Source: Smittium mucronatum (lineage: Eukaryota; Kickxellomycota; Harpellomycetes; Harpellales; Legeriomycetaceae). From it: a DNA stretch of 10,500 nucleotides. Below the pieces are notes generated by a model that had not been told where the DNA came from, made no database searches, and saw nothing but the letters and a program-made list of their open reading frames with translations. Position 1 is the first letter of the stretch; each line of letters starts with the position of its first letter. The stretch covers positions 22,181-32,680 of the forward strand of contig LSSL01001751.1 in NCBI GenBank assembly GCA_001953115.1, in the 5' to 3' direction. The position numbers and the translations under genes are program-made. Positions 1-10,062 of this stretch are shown in pieces.

Positions 1-1265
1 GAAACTTGTATATTTTGATGTTTTTTAGCAGTTTTTGTTTCAAATTATCATTTTTTAATCCATTTCAGTAGTTAAAATAATTTTAAAATATATTTATTTA
101 TATATTTTTTGATTGGTTTTAATTGAATGTAATTATAATTTTATAACGGTAAAAAGAAATATATTTTCATTACATTAAATTATACAACCTTAAAAACGGA
201 TGAAACTCAAGTTTTTCAAACCTAAACCCATATTATTGATATTTGAACTTGGAAACACCAATAATAAATTATTATAGAATAATATCCATAGCAAAAGTGA
301 TAATGATATTTATCCGAGAGATGAATTGTTATAATAAGACCAGGCCCAATAGTAATAATAGTAATATGGGTGATATATGTCTTTTTTATTTCTAGTTTAT
401 GTACTCATCAATGGTATACATACTATTTTGAAAACTTATCAGTTCACCGAAAAATTAAAAAGATTTTCATAATATATATATAGTATCATTATTATTATCA
501 CCCTTAATTTGTTTCTATTTAACTAGAAGTATAATGCTCAGTAATACAGGATAATAAAGATAAACATTGTATTAACAATAAAAATCAAATATTTTATACT
601 GTTTAATTTCTCTTTTTTTCATAGAAAAATTAATAAAAAATGTTTATATGTTTACAATAATTCTTAAGAAACGGTTATTTATTTGCATACACCTATTTAG
701 AAGTCTCATAAATTTTTGTTATTTTTTAAAAAATATTAATTCTCAAATAATTACTGTATTTCCAAGCAATCTCCACCCCCCCCCTCTCATATCATAATGC
801 TATTTGCTAACCTGATTTTTTTTCAGAAAATAAATCATAAAGATAAAATAACCTGTCATACTTTGGTAACTTTAAAAGTTTAATTTTAATATCACATCGC
901 GCTAATTTTTTTTTAAAAAAAGTGAAATTCAGATTTAAGAGAATGACAGAGATAATTCGAAAAAAAAATGGATTATTAAAATTTTAGATATTAAAGGTTT
1001 TGGGTGAATATTTGATAAAAAAAATTCATATTATCCCCGATAAACCTATTTTCTTAATCCCGTTTTAATAGAATGAAATAATATGAGAGCATAAAACCTT
1101 TTCGAAATAAAATTAGTTTTTTATTCCCAATTTTTTTTTCGAAAATATATATTATTTTTATTATTTGTATAATAATTCTATGAAAAAAATTGCCCAAATT
1201 AGCAGATTTTGGTTGGTTATGCGAATTTAATTAATTGAAGCCATAAATAATTGGAATTGTTATAA
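1..1265. other. A+T-rich intergenic sequence
   Basis: No gene is supported here. The stretch is dominated by A and T homopolymers and short TAA/TA runs, such as the alternating TA at about 474-482. The one sharp departure is the C run at 776-784, listed separately. I saw no tRNA-like fold, no long open frame and no splice-consistent exon chain on either strand. Confidence 0.6.
776..784. repeat. C9 homopolymer run
   Basis: Nine consecutive C residues are preceded by CTCCA and followed by TCTC, giving a short pyrimidine tract in otherwise A+T-rich DNA. No coding or splice role can be assigned. Its length is likely to vary between individuals and between sequencing reads. Confidence 0.8.
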
Positions 1266-1641
1266 AAATACAAAGTGGGTAAGGGTGCTTTTCTTGATTT
1301 ACTGTATCGCAATGAATTTGGAGTTTATTACTTTGAATATAAAGCATGTTATCGTAAATTCGTTATCAGTTTTATTCACAAACAGTTTAAAACTAGCCAT
1401 ATCCTATATAAAGTATTTATTATAAATTGGGCTCCAATTGGTATATATTTAATTTTTATTGGTTATAAAGCTTTACTTTTTGAATTTATTTCTATTTTTT
1501 TTGGTAATTTGATATAATTAAGGTAAAAAAGATATTAAGTAGCTAGATTATTTTTTTATGAAATTTTTTTTCAAAAAAAAAATTACAAAAGATTTATTGA
1601 GTTTATATAAAATAAAATATCTTCAAGACCAAAAAAAAATT

Positions 1642-1660
1642 GGGGGGGGGGTGGTGGTGG
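1642..1660. repeat. G10 run followed by (TGG)3
   Basis: Ten G residues (1642-1651) run directly into three TGG triplets (1652-1660), preceded by a run of A. This is the strongest G-rich tract in the window. It could be a simple-sequence expansion, and it might also fold as a G-quadruplex on the + strand. It does not belong to any gene I can support. Confidence 0.8.
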
Positions 1661-4427
1661 TAAAACTTGAACAAAAGCATAACTATTTTTTTTAATAAAA
1701 TAAAGCTATATGTTAATTTCTCAATTTCAATAGATAAAAATTATGAGCTAAAGTAATTGAAAAATACAATAGGTTTGTGTTTTTATAAAAAAATATTTAT
1801 TAAAATATTGGAATATTATAAATATATTTAGTATATAAATATTAAGATTTATTTGGAAAAAATTATTTTCAGATATGAAAAAAAAAAATTGAAAATCTTT
1901 TTATTCAAATCTAAAGAGATAATTTATTTTTTAATTATACGTGTGGGAATTTACTTATTTGAATCGATTAACAGTTAAATACTTTTTTATTCATATGGCT
2001 CAAGTTTATTTTTGTTTAATTGTCATTATCAGATTTTATATTTATTTTATTTACTAAAAATCTAATACATCTTTTTTATACTTGAACTAAAAATAAAAAA
2101 ACTTGCAGACTAATGGGGTTTTAAGGGGGAAAAAAGATATAACATATTCTACATACCCCACACCCAAGAAAAAATAAAAATTATTTTGATCGCGAATAAT
2201 ATAAGCTTGATAATAAAGAGATACAGATCTAGGTTTATGAAAAAACACGTACATACATCCAAGTTTTACGATTTCCCATAGTTTCGATCCAGTTATAGAG
2301 TGATTTATAAGTTTCGTTATTTTTTTAAATTTTCATAAATAAACAAGTTAATTTATTTATTTTCTGCCCCGGTTTTATAGCTGAGAACTAGTAAATTTTC
2401 TGAAAAATTTCTTTTTCTGATTATATTTGTAGAAAATGTCACTAAAAATAGTAATGAAAAATATAACGTTAAATTTTATAAAGAGGTATATGATACCAAA
2501 TCTTTGGGATATAAAGAATCGACTTACTTTCCATCCTTGAATATCTAAATACAATAGAGGATATTCATAAAATAATATGTATCCCCCACTTAATTTCCAC
2601 AAGTAAGCTGAGTGATTGACACCATTTTTAGTAAAACATTGAATCGATTATCAGTAAAGACAAATTCGCTGAGGGGTTTAAATTCCTTATAGAAGATTTT
2701 TTATTGGAGAAGTGTTAAAATAGCTATAGTTGACCAAAAAAAGTTACAATTGTAGACCTGATTCATGGTGATTACTAAAACTTTGACTTTTTTGCTTCTT
2801 ATGAAGTTGAAAATTAAAGTTAAAAGAGTTCCAAGGCTTGTTCAAACTCTAAACTTTGCCTTAAACATTCTTTTTTTTACACTTCATCGTGATTACCCTA
2901 CCATCAACTATCGGGAGGATCTTGACACTAACAAATAATAGCATTCATGAATATCTCAATAAATATTAATCAATATCCCAAAGAGAAAAAAAGTATATTT
3001 TCATTAATGAAAAGTTTAATAAATATTTTACACACCATTTCACCATTTAGTTCAAGATTTGGGTCATTTTTAATATATCAAAATTAGATAAAGAACATAG
3101 TGTATATGAAGAGGATTAAAAATATTAGTTAGATTAAACATCAGATTCCATTGATAGCTTAAGTTTTTTAACGCTATTGCGGTATTGAACAAAAAGCATT
3201 ATTAAATATTTGATTGTGGCAGGATAGATTTTCTGAAAATCCCCGAGAATACTAGTACATGATTAATTCTGGGAAATGCACTGAATCAAAAATAAGTCAA
3301 ATGTTTTTGAAAAGGTCGGATTGTGCTGATATTAACCGAAAGCTTGAGAAAGTAAAGCTTTCTTGCTATAGTTATCAAATTTAGTTAGTTTCACTGTTTG
3401 TGAAAAAGGTTTCGCGTTTACAACCATTAAAAAAAACTGCATCGGTTTTTAGCAATTATGGCCAGTTATTGGTTTTTACATTAACGCCTTTTACCGTTTT
3501 AGGGTAACATACAATTTCAGAATCCTTTTTTTTTTGACAATAAAATTTTTTAAAAAGGGGTTCACATTAATTATTGGCTAAATTGATTTAATGGTAAAGT
3601 GGGGGATCGTTTGTTGAACTAATAAGAGTTGAAAATATTGATATTCTGAAGGAATTGATAATTTTTTCCCTATACAAAAATGGAAAAATAGTAATGATTT
3701 ATGGAAAATACAAAAATTTGCCTGCAAATGCTAGGATATAATTGATAGCACCTTACCAATCATCAAATGGAAAATAAAAAAATGAAATTTAGTGGCCACA
3801 AGTGTTTTTGAACTTTTTAACCCTTTCCGGTCCAAATTTAAGCCTCGCTCCTATTTGTGTAATTAGCCATTTCAATTGGCATAATAATTAGATTTATCCA
3901 ATGGTATCCAAATAATATTAGTCTAATGAAAACATTGAACAAAAAGTGAATGCCATTTTTTGTACCATTGCCCCTCAAATGGTTAAGGGTTTTCAATTCC
4001 CTAGAAAGATCATAAAAATCTGCAAATCCATTTGATATAAAGCGAACATAGGAAAGAAGAATAAAATCCATTCGACACAAAATTATCATATAAAATTTAG
4101 GTGTGTTGTACAGGCCAATAGAAATATATTATAAAGCATTTAAATTTATCCAATGGAAGCTCGTTTTTGCTTTAACATATTTAACGGGTTTTTATAAAAT
4201 AGGATGGATCTTGTTTTTGATTGTAATCAGACTCACATATTTGCTAATTTAATCAGTGCAATATTAGAAATATGTTTATTACTGGTTTATTTTGTGGGGG
4301 AATATTATAAATGAGAATAGTTGGCTAAAAGTAAAATGTTATTAATTCAGACTAAAAGATGTGCAAAAAACGATGAATAGCATTTCCGAAAAAAGATAAG
4401 TAAACAAGCAAAGTGTGGGGAATATAG
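1661..4427. other. Intergenic sequence, no supported gene
   Basis: No exon chain, RNA gene or transposase-like reading frame could be supported. From about 2600 onward the sequence is visibly less A+T-dominated than its surroundings, with more mixed-base words around 3230-3520 and 3720-4150. It could therefore contain decayed coding or transposon sequence, but no protein similarity was recognised in the frames I read. Short repeated words (1959/2639, 2762/2883, 3892/4144) are given under findings. Confidence 0.5.
3892..4156. repeat. Pair of exact 13-bp direct repeats
   Basis: The word ATTTATCCAATGG occurs at 3892-3904 and again at 4144-4156, on the same strand. The bases on either side differ, so it is a short isolated repeat and not a long duplication. 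The segment between and just before the copies (about 3570-4160) is rich in CCA and TGG words. The sequence alone assigns no function. Confidence 0.5.
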
Positions 4428-4656
4428 TTGCTCACTTCAAATACATTGGAAAATCTCAAAGCTCAAAAAATAGAGAATTTCAACATTCGAACTACGGGAA
4501 TATGTGCTTATAACTCTTTGGCGTTTCTTCAAGCTACACATATTTATTTAGTATATTTCATTCATCTCCAGTTTACATATTTTCAATTCTGAACATTTTA
4601 TCGATACTAAATTACCCTACTCCCTTTCAATATTAATCTGGGCAATCCATTCATCA

Positions 4657-6622
4657 ATGTCAGAAAAAGCAGGAACATTCTGGCTTTTCTCAAAAATTGG
4701 TGCTTTTTTTGAAAAGGCCATGAATTCTGCCTCAAGAGATTCCTTGATAGTACAAAATGCTGTAGCTCCGGATAATAAAACAGAATTCGAAATAGGAAAG
4801 GTAGCTATATCGTCCCTTAAACGTTTTTTTTTTCTTTTTTTCTTTTTTGAAAATCATGTGAAGCGACTATAATATTCTTCATTACCTTATACTGGTCATT
4901 TGAACCCTGTTTTTTCTGATAAATTTATTTATTTTTTCATTTGATCATTTTTGAATTTGTTAATTCTTAAAGATATTCGTCTTTAAAATTCTAGAGAACA
5001 AATCCGTTTCCTGTAGCGAATAAAAAAATCAAAAAACCAAAGGTCGAGAGAGATCCTATAAAGTTCCCTAAAATTCTCTCAACTTCGAAAAACGAAAATA
5101 TATTTAGCTCTCCAAGGAAGGATGAAATTGTTCCAAAAAATAAGGACTTTGGTAATTTTAATTTCCATAATTTTGTGTTTTTTACATTAAACTTATACAC
5201 AGTGCCTAATGTTTTGGATAAAAACGCCCTATATATATTTATGTACTAAAACTGTTTTTTTTTATAGCTCTTAACACCGAGTATATTGATTCGGATATAG
5301 AAATTTCTCCCATTTTAGGTATGGATATTTTAGTTTAATATTTAATGAAATTTTCTTAATTTTTCTGATTTGTTTTTTCTAAATTCATTTTCAGATTTAA
5401 AAAAAGGGAGCTCTAAAAAACTGCCCAACTATGCTGATTCTTCAACTGTTTATGAATTTAGCAACCCAGAAAACACAACTAGCGGAAGTAATAGTCCGTA
5501 TGACGTACCCACTCCATCTAAAACTAGGACACCAAGAAATATTGTATCTCGCACCCCACAAATTGTGAGTGTTTGCTTAGGTTGCGCTAGTGATGCCAGT
5601 AGTGGAGCCGATTCTTTTTCTGCTAACAATAGTTCATCGAGAAGTTTTTTTAAAAAAGGCTCATTACCTTCAAAAAAAAGGCGGCATTCTTTTCGAAACA
5701 GAATGATTCACAAAAGCTGGAATCCCGGTAATATACATTCACGAAGAGATTTTTTCCTTTTTTCCTTTTAAATTCGCAATTCTACAACTCATTCATTCTT
5801 TTGATCTAAATTTTGTTAGAACAAAGGATTATAGGGTCGTCTAGATTAGCTAAATCAGAAAGAAAAAAATTAGATAATTTGGAAAAAGAGCTTAGCAATC
5901 TCCAAAAAGTTGTAAGTCTAGTCCTATTATTATGCTTTTGAATCATTCAGAAATTGATAACTTTATAACCATATAGAATAACAATCTCTATTTTGAAACT
6001 CCTTGGTTATTTTAAACTATTTTTAACGCCATCTTGTATATAGGTCGCTGCCCTTGTACCTAATGGTTTCATTTCAGGCTCTGAAGATTTTAACACCGGA
6101 AATGTTGCTTTTAACCCAAATAGCGGTTTAAACTATAATATGTTCAATGCAATGTCTAGATCCAATTCTCTAGATCTATCATTTCAAAAAATTCCCAGCT
6201 CAGCCCTTAATTTTCAGATGGCTCCCCCACCTCCCCCACCTCCCCCTCCTCCTCCACCACCACCACCTCTAGCTATACAACCCTTCAATTCTTTTAAATC
6301 CAACCTTTCGATATCATATAATAACTCTATTCCTAATATTCATCACCTAACCGAAACGCCAATTGAAAAACTCCCTTCAGAGAGTAATAAATCGAATCCA
6401 AAACGAAATGCTCCAAGGGTTTCGACTGACATGCTAATCGATGTTAGATCCAATTTAAAATCGATAAAAGATAATCCTAGGGTATCCAGGGACCCCACGG
6501 ATCAGTCAAACGATTCTACCACTTTTAAAGGGGGAATAAAAAAAAATCCATTAATGTCACAATTGTTGTCAGAAATGAATACTCATAGATTAAAGCCTGT
6601 TCCTAAGTCCAAAAAACTTTAG
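4657..6622 (+). CDS. Mitochondrial fission regulator-like polyproline protein (six coding exons)
   Basis: I join exons 4657-4800, 4995-5151, 5268-5318, 5395-5727, 5820-5911 and 6044-6622 into 451 codons plus TAG. Intron phases are 0,1,1,1,0 and agree at every junction. The N-terminal half is Ser/Thr/Pro-rich with several SP/TP sites and a basic patch (about residues 204-220, containing SLPSKKRRHSF). Residues 246-263 form a short coiled coil with L246, L249, L253, L256, V260 and L263 in a/d spacing. Residues 320-334 are 15 prolines. The C terminus (425-451) contains LLSEMN and RLKPV. In the MTFR1/MTFR2/MTFR1L family a leucine-rich coiled coil, polyproline and a C-terminal motif of type LxxMNxxKLRxV occur in this order; those proteins act at mitochondria and influence fission. 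The assignment is inferred from this order and motif, recognised by eye. The alternative is a WH2-type actin-binding protein. The exact start is uncertain: ATG 4657 has a weak context (T at -3), and the in-frame ATG at 4720 has G at -3. Exon 1 is the least certain part. Confidence 0.7.
4801..4994 (+). other. Intron 1 (phase 0)
   Basis: The donor is AAG|GTAGCT and the acceptor ATTCTAG. The intron is 194 nt. It contains a long T-rich tract at about 4823-4849 that would otherwise be read as a run of Phe, which argues that it is not coding. The donor is not a strong consensus. In-frame alternatives are GTGAAG at 4858 and an identical GTAGCT at 4771, so this junction is the weakest in the model. 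Confidence 0.5.
5152..5267 (+). other. Intron 2 (phase 1)
   Basis: The donor is G|GTAATT and the acceptor TTTTTATAG after a T run; the intron is 116 nt. A TACTAAA branch-site-like word lies at 5244-5250, 17 nt before the acceptor. Splicing forms an Ala codon (G|CT) and keeps the frame open on both sides. Confidence 0.75.
5268..5318 (+). other. Exon 3, small symmetric 1-1 exon
   Basis: The exon is 51 nt, flanked by phase 1 introns on both sides, and encodes an acidic stretch containing EYIDSDIEISPIL. Its length is a multiple of three and its phases match, so skipping it would keep the downstream frame. No other small exon is needed to keep the model open. Confidence 0.7.
5319..5394 (+). other. 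Intron 3 (phase 1)
   Basis: The donor is G|GTATGG and the acceptor CATTTTCAG; the intron is 76 nt. A TCTAAA branch-like word lies at 5378-5383. The join creates an Asp codon (G|AT) leading into LKKGSSKKL. Confidence 0.75.
5728..5819 (+). other. Intron 4 (phase 1)
   Basis: The donor is CCCG|GTAATA and the acceptor TTTTGTTAG; the intron is 92 nt. A TCTAAA word at 5805-5810 matches the branch-like word of intron 3. The join gives a Glu codon (G|AA) and opens the coiled-coil exon. Without this splice the frame stops at 5769-5771. Confidence 0.8.
5912..6043 (+). other. Intron 5 (phase 0)
   Basis: The donor is a perfect GTAAGT and the acceptor TATATAG; the intron is 132 nt. A TTAAC branch-like word sits near 6023. 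The join falls inside the leucine heptad pattern (LQKV|VAALV) and continues it in register, which supports the splice at protein level. Confidence 0.85.
6224..6268 (+). repeat. Polyproline-coding tract, 15 codons
   Basis: Fifteen proline codons mix CCC, CCA and CCT and include short CCT and CCA runs. The tract lies in exon 6 between MA and LAIQP. The codon mixture shows it is not a recent single-triplet expansion, although the three CCT and four CCA in a row could vary in number. Such tracts commonly bind profilin, EVH1 or SH3 domains. In the MTFR family a polyproline tract lies between the coiled coil and the C-terminal motif. Confidence 0.95.
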
Positions 6623-6809
6623 AAATAGAAACATAAAACTGTGTAACCCTTATATTTAATCAATCATTTAAAACGCACTGCCATTTTAAAGGTTGAGTGT
6701 CCAGATACAATTTTTATATAAAAAAGGGTTTTATTTCATATGACTTCCCCTTAATGTACTCTTTAATTTTATAGACCAATTTTTACGAAAATTAATAATT
6801 TATAATAAA
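6623..6809 (+). terminator. 3' UTR with AATAAA polyadenylation signal at 6804-6809
   Basis: After the TAG at 6620-6622 the sequence becomes A+T-rich and loses coding character. A canonical AATAAA occurs at 6804-6809 in TATAATAAAGTAAG. Cleavage would be expected 10-30 nt downstream, around 6820-6840, just before a T/G-containing stretch. This would give a 3' UTR of roughly 200 nt. Confidence 0.55.
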
Positions 6810-6839
6810 GTAAGAAACTTTATTAACAGGATAATTTGT

Positions 6840-9800
6840 TGAGAATATTCTAAAAAATCAGATGCCCATAATCTATTTCCCTTTTAAATGATACTAATTG
6901 ATTTTGATATACAAAATCACCATCCCATCTAAATTCATATAATCGGGTTCTTACACAACAGAATATGATTTATGAATCAAGATGTTCAGTAATCTGAGCA
7001 TATAATCACAAAATCATGTTTATTATTTATGTTTATACGGAAGATATAGTAAAAAAGCTATAAAAAAATTTAAAAATAAGTTAGTACTTTTACATCTATC
7101 TCTCCATATTGCACCAGGTAGCATTTTTCCATTCCACAGTTATTTCAAATAAAAAATCAACAAGATAAAAAAAAATCTAAGTAATATTGGTCATTATTTT
7201 CTACTAATACTAATCTTTCCATCAAGAAAATAAATGTAGAGAGGCTAGCAAATTTGAGACAAAAATTGTTTGTAAAACAGGATGAATATGCGCTATAGTG
7301 ATAATAACACAATCTTGAAAATGGTGAGTTAATATGGCGTGAAATATATTTTTATTTGTTCTATTATAATTCAAATCGAGTTTATCCTTAGCAACGGCTA
7401 AAAGCGCCTCACATTAGATCTTAAGCAAAATTATTACCTATTTAATGGAATATATATATGTATATCATAATAAAATCAGAAAATATTCTTTTTCATCAGA
7501 TATTTGATATAAAGAAAAACTGACAGATAATTTCATAAATTTTGTGAAAATTTGGTTATTAAATATGGAAAGATTCTATTGGAAATTAAATATAATTTTC
7601 TACTTCATTTTCCGCATTATTTGGCTTAAGTTTTAAAATTGAAATTAAATAATAAAATAAAAAACTCTACTCGAATTTTTATTTTATGATTAAACTAAAA
7701 ATATTATACTCGAAAAATAAATTTGATGAAGTTATGATTCTGAAAAAAATATAGGGAAAAGACCAGAATCAATTTGGGGTGATATAAGAAAAGTTTTAAT
7801 TAAAATTTCAGTTTAATTGAAATTCAGCTAAAATAGCATTAGGAAAGTTATACCAGGATCATTTTTATATTAGGAAAAGATTTTCGCATCGCATTTTAAT
7901 ACAAGACTTATTTACTTTTCTAAATCTATTAATTCATTGATAAAATTATATATTTTATCATGAGACTAGGGAATTTTCGATTTTTTTAAAACAAGAACTC
8001 TTAAAATCTTAATGATAAAAAGGATTAGAATTTTGTAAACAGAATTAATAGATATCTTGAAACTAATAATACATAAGAACCACATTCTCTATGATTCTAA
8101 AAGAATAAAAAACCCGCAATTAAATACCAAAAATAATTTTCAATTGTATTAATAACCTTTCAAGATATTATTTAAAAATTATGATATTTCTGGTATAGTA
8201 GTTTTTTGATAATTTTATTTTATTTATAACACAACTAATTGGATTAATTCACGTAATATATCGAAATTATAAGCTCCGTGTCATTTTTTATAGACGCTAA
8301 AACTGGTTTTTACTAAAATTTTAATCTTCTTGCTGAAGCAGTGAGGACTAAAAAAATTACGAGGTTAGAAAAACTTTTATGTAAAAATTAAAAAAAAAAT
8401 TCCAGCTTTGATCTTTTTTTTCTTAAATTATAAAAATTCTTATTATTTATTTTAAAAATTATAAATTAAACTGTAATTGATAGTGCAATATATAACCAAA
8501 ATTTAGGAATTAACCAATGCTCATATTTTATTTAGTTGAATCTTTTTTTTTTTAGAATAATCAAAAAAAAAACTTTAAACTGAGTTATTATAGTGCATTT
8601 AAAATTTTCATTACTCAAAAATAAAGTAAAACATATTAAAAACACCAAAATTTAAATACTTTCAATATTATTTATCATAAATGAAGTATTAATATTCGAT
8701 AAAACATCAGATTTTTCCAATTAAGATAAATAAATAAAATTTAATAAAAAAAGTATTTTAAAATCAATAGACTCAATCTAGTTCTTTATATAATTTTATA
8801 TTCTTATAAAAAACATAAATTTAATATAATTCTCGTTTAAAAAAAAAGATTGGATTAAAATCCAAAGGTTGAATGGGTTTAATGAAAAAAACCAAAACCA
8901 AAACTAAAAAATGGCTAACTGGAAACAAATTTACTATTAGGCTAGTCGAAACCAAAGACTTCTTTAAAAAATTTTAAATAAACGATTTAAGATATATATA
9001 ATACTTGTTGAAAAATGAAAATAAATTTTAGTTCAAAATTATGAAAAAGGAGTCTAAAAACCCATTAAATTAAATTGCTTAAAATAATCCAAATATATTA
9101 AAACTGCTTGTTATTTCTGTGTATAAATTTCTTTTAATTTATAATTTTCGGATATGAAAAAAATGTATATTTAGGTATTTTTTTTAATCAATAAAAAATT
9201 TTGATTCAATATATTTTTCATTATAATTTTTTTAATAATAGTCAAACTATTTTTTTTCATCTATAAAAGAATTTTTAATTAGGAAAAACGTTTAAATATG
9301 TTTTAAAAGTATTTTTAAAGTCCTGTGAAATAATTTTTTCCATATAGGTTATATAATTCTGTTTATGTGAAAATTTCAAAAAAACTCTACTAATAATAAT
9401 AATATATTTTTTAATATCATGGGTACTATTTTAAATTGATGTATTAAAAAAAAAATACACGACTTTAAATTTATTTTTTAATCCAAAAAAATTTTACACA
9501 TTAAATTCATAAAGAATCGATTTTTTTCAACATTTAGGATATTTTTTATAAAATCTTTAAAGTTTTAATTTTATTATAAAATTGGAGAGGTTATTATTTA
9601 AAAAATATAAATATATTATGAGGCTATTTGATATTTTCGGAAAAAAATATATAATTGCCGGCAATTTAAACTAAAAACGGACTTAAAGAATATTTTTATA
9701 AAAATTTAATCAATGTAAAATTTTAATCTAGAGTAATTAAGCCAATTTTTAATTTTAATAATAAAAAAAAATCACCCTTTTTTTTGTTTCAGAGAAAATT

Positions 9801-10062
9801 TTTGTACAATCATAATTTATAAAAGCCAATCTATTTTATATTTTATCAATTATATTGTAATTGTTTAGACTATTAAAATTTATTTATATATTCTTTAAAT
9901 GAATTTATTTCATAAAATATAGCGTATTTTTGTTAGAGTTTTTTTTCTAATTTTTATGAGTTATCCTTATATAATTTGACTTTCACAACAACAAATTAAT
10001 TCATTTTTTTTCAAATTTGGCTTTAAAATAGTTATAAGGTTATATACCGAGATTGGAAGTCC
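6840..10062. other. Very A+T-rich intergenic sequence
   Basis: No gene is supported. Stop codons are dense in all frames and the sequence is mostly A/T homopolymers, most extremely at about 8350-9950. Minor simple repeats are alternating TA at about 7450-7460, an imperfect CCAAAA run at 8891-8905 and TAA units at 9391-9404. I found no tRNA-like fold and no convincing long inverted repeat. Confidence 0.6.
9391..9404. repeat. (TAA)n microsatellite
   Basis: There are between four and five consecutive TAA units, followed by TATATTTT. This is a short simple repeat of the kind expected in A+T-rich DNA. No function is implied. Confidence 0.7.

Noticed and set aside
1275..1517. Open frame of 80 codons on the + strand, rich in Phe, Ile and Tyr
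   Set aside because: It begins with GTG and has no in-frame ATG. Its hydrophobic look follows from T-rich DNA, and no family was recognised. It could only be real as an internal exon, and no partner exons were found.
1553..1592. T run followed by A run that could form a hairpin
   Set aside because: Such poly-T/poly-A pairs are expected by chance at this composition and recur throughout the window.
2115..2165. GGGGTTTTAAGGGGG followed by ACCCCACACCC, considered as telomere-like repeat or hairpin
   Set aside because: There is only one G-rich unit and the C-rich stretch is not its reverse complement, so neither a telomeric array nor a stable stem is supported.
2375..2602. Minus-strand open frame of 75 codons
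   Set aside because: It starts with TTG, is Phe/Ile/Lys-rich as expected from composition, and shows no recognisable motif or splice partners.
3838..4089. Minus-strand ATG-initiated open frame of 83 codons
   Set aside because: It has no recognisable domain, no good upstream context and no splice-consistent neighbours. It is open partly because the region is less A+T-rich. Weakly possible, but not supportable as a gene.
4991..5200. Minus-strand open frame of 69 codons
   Set aside because: It lies antisense to exon 2 of the spliced + strand gene and starts with GTG, so it is a shadow of that exon.
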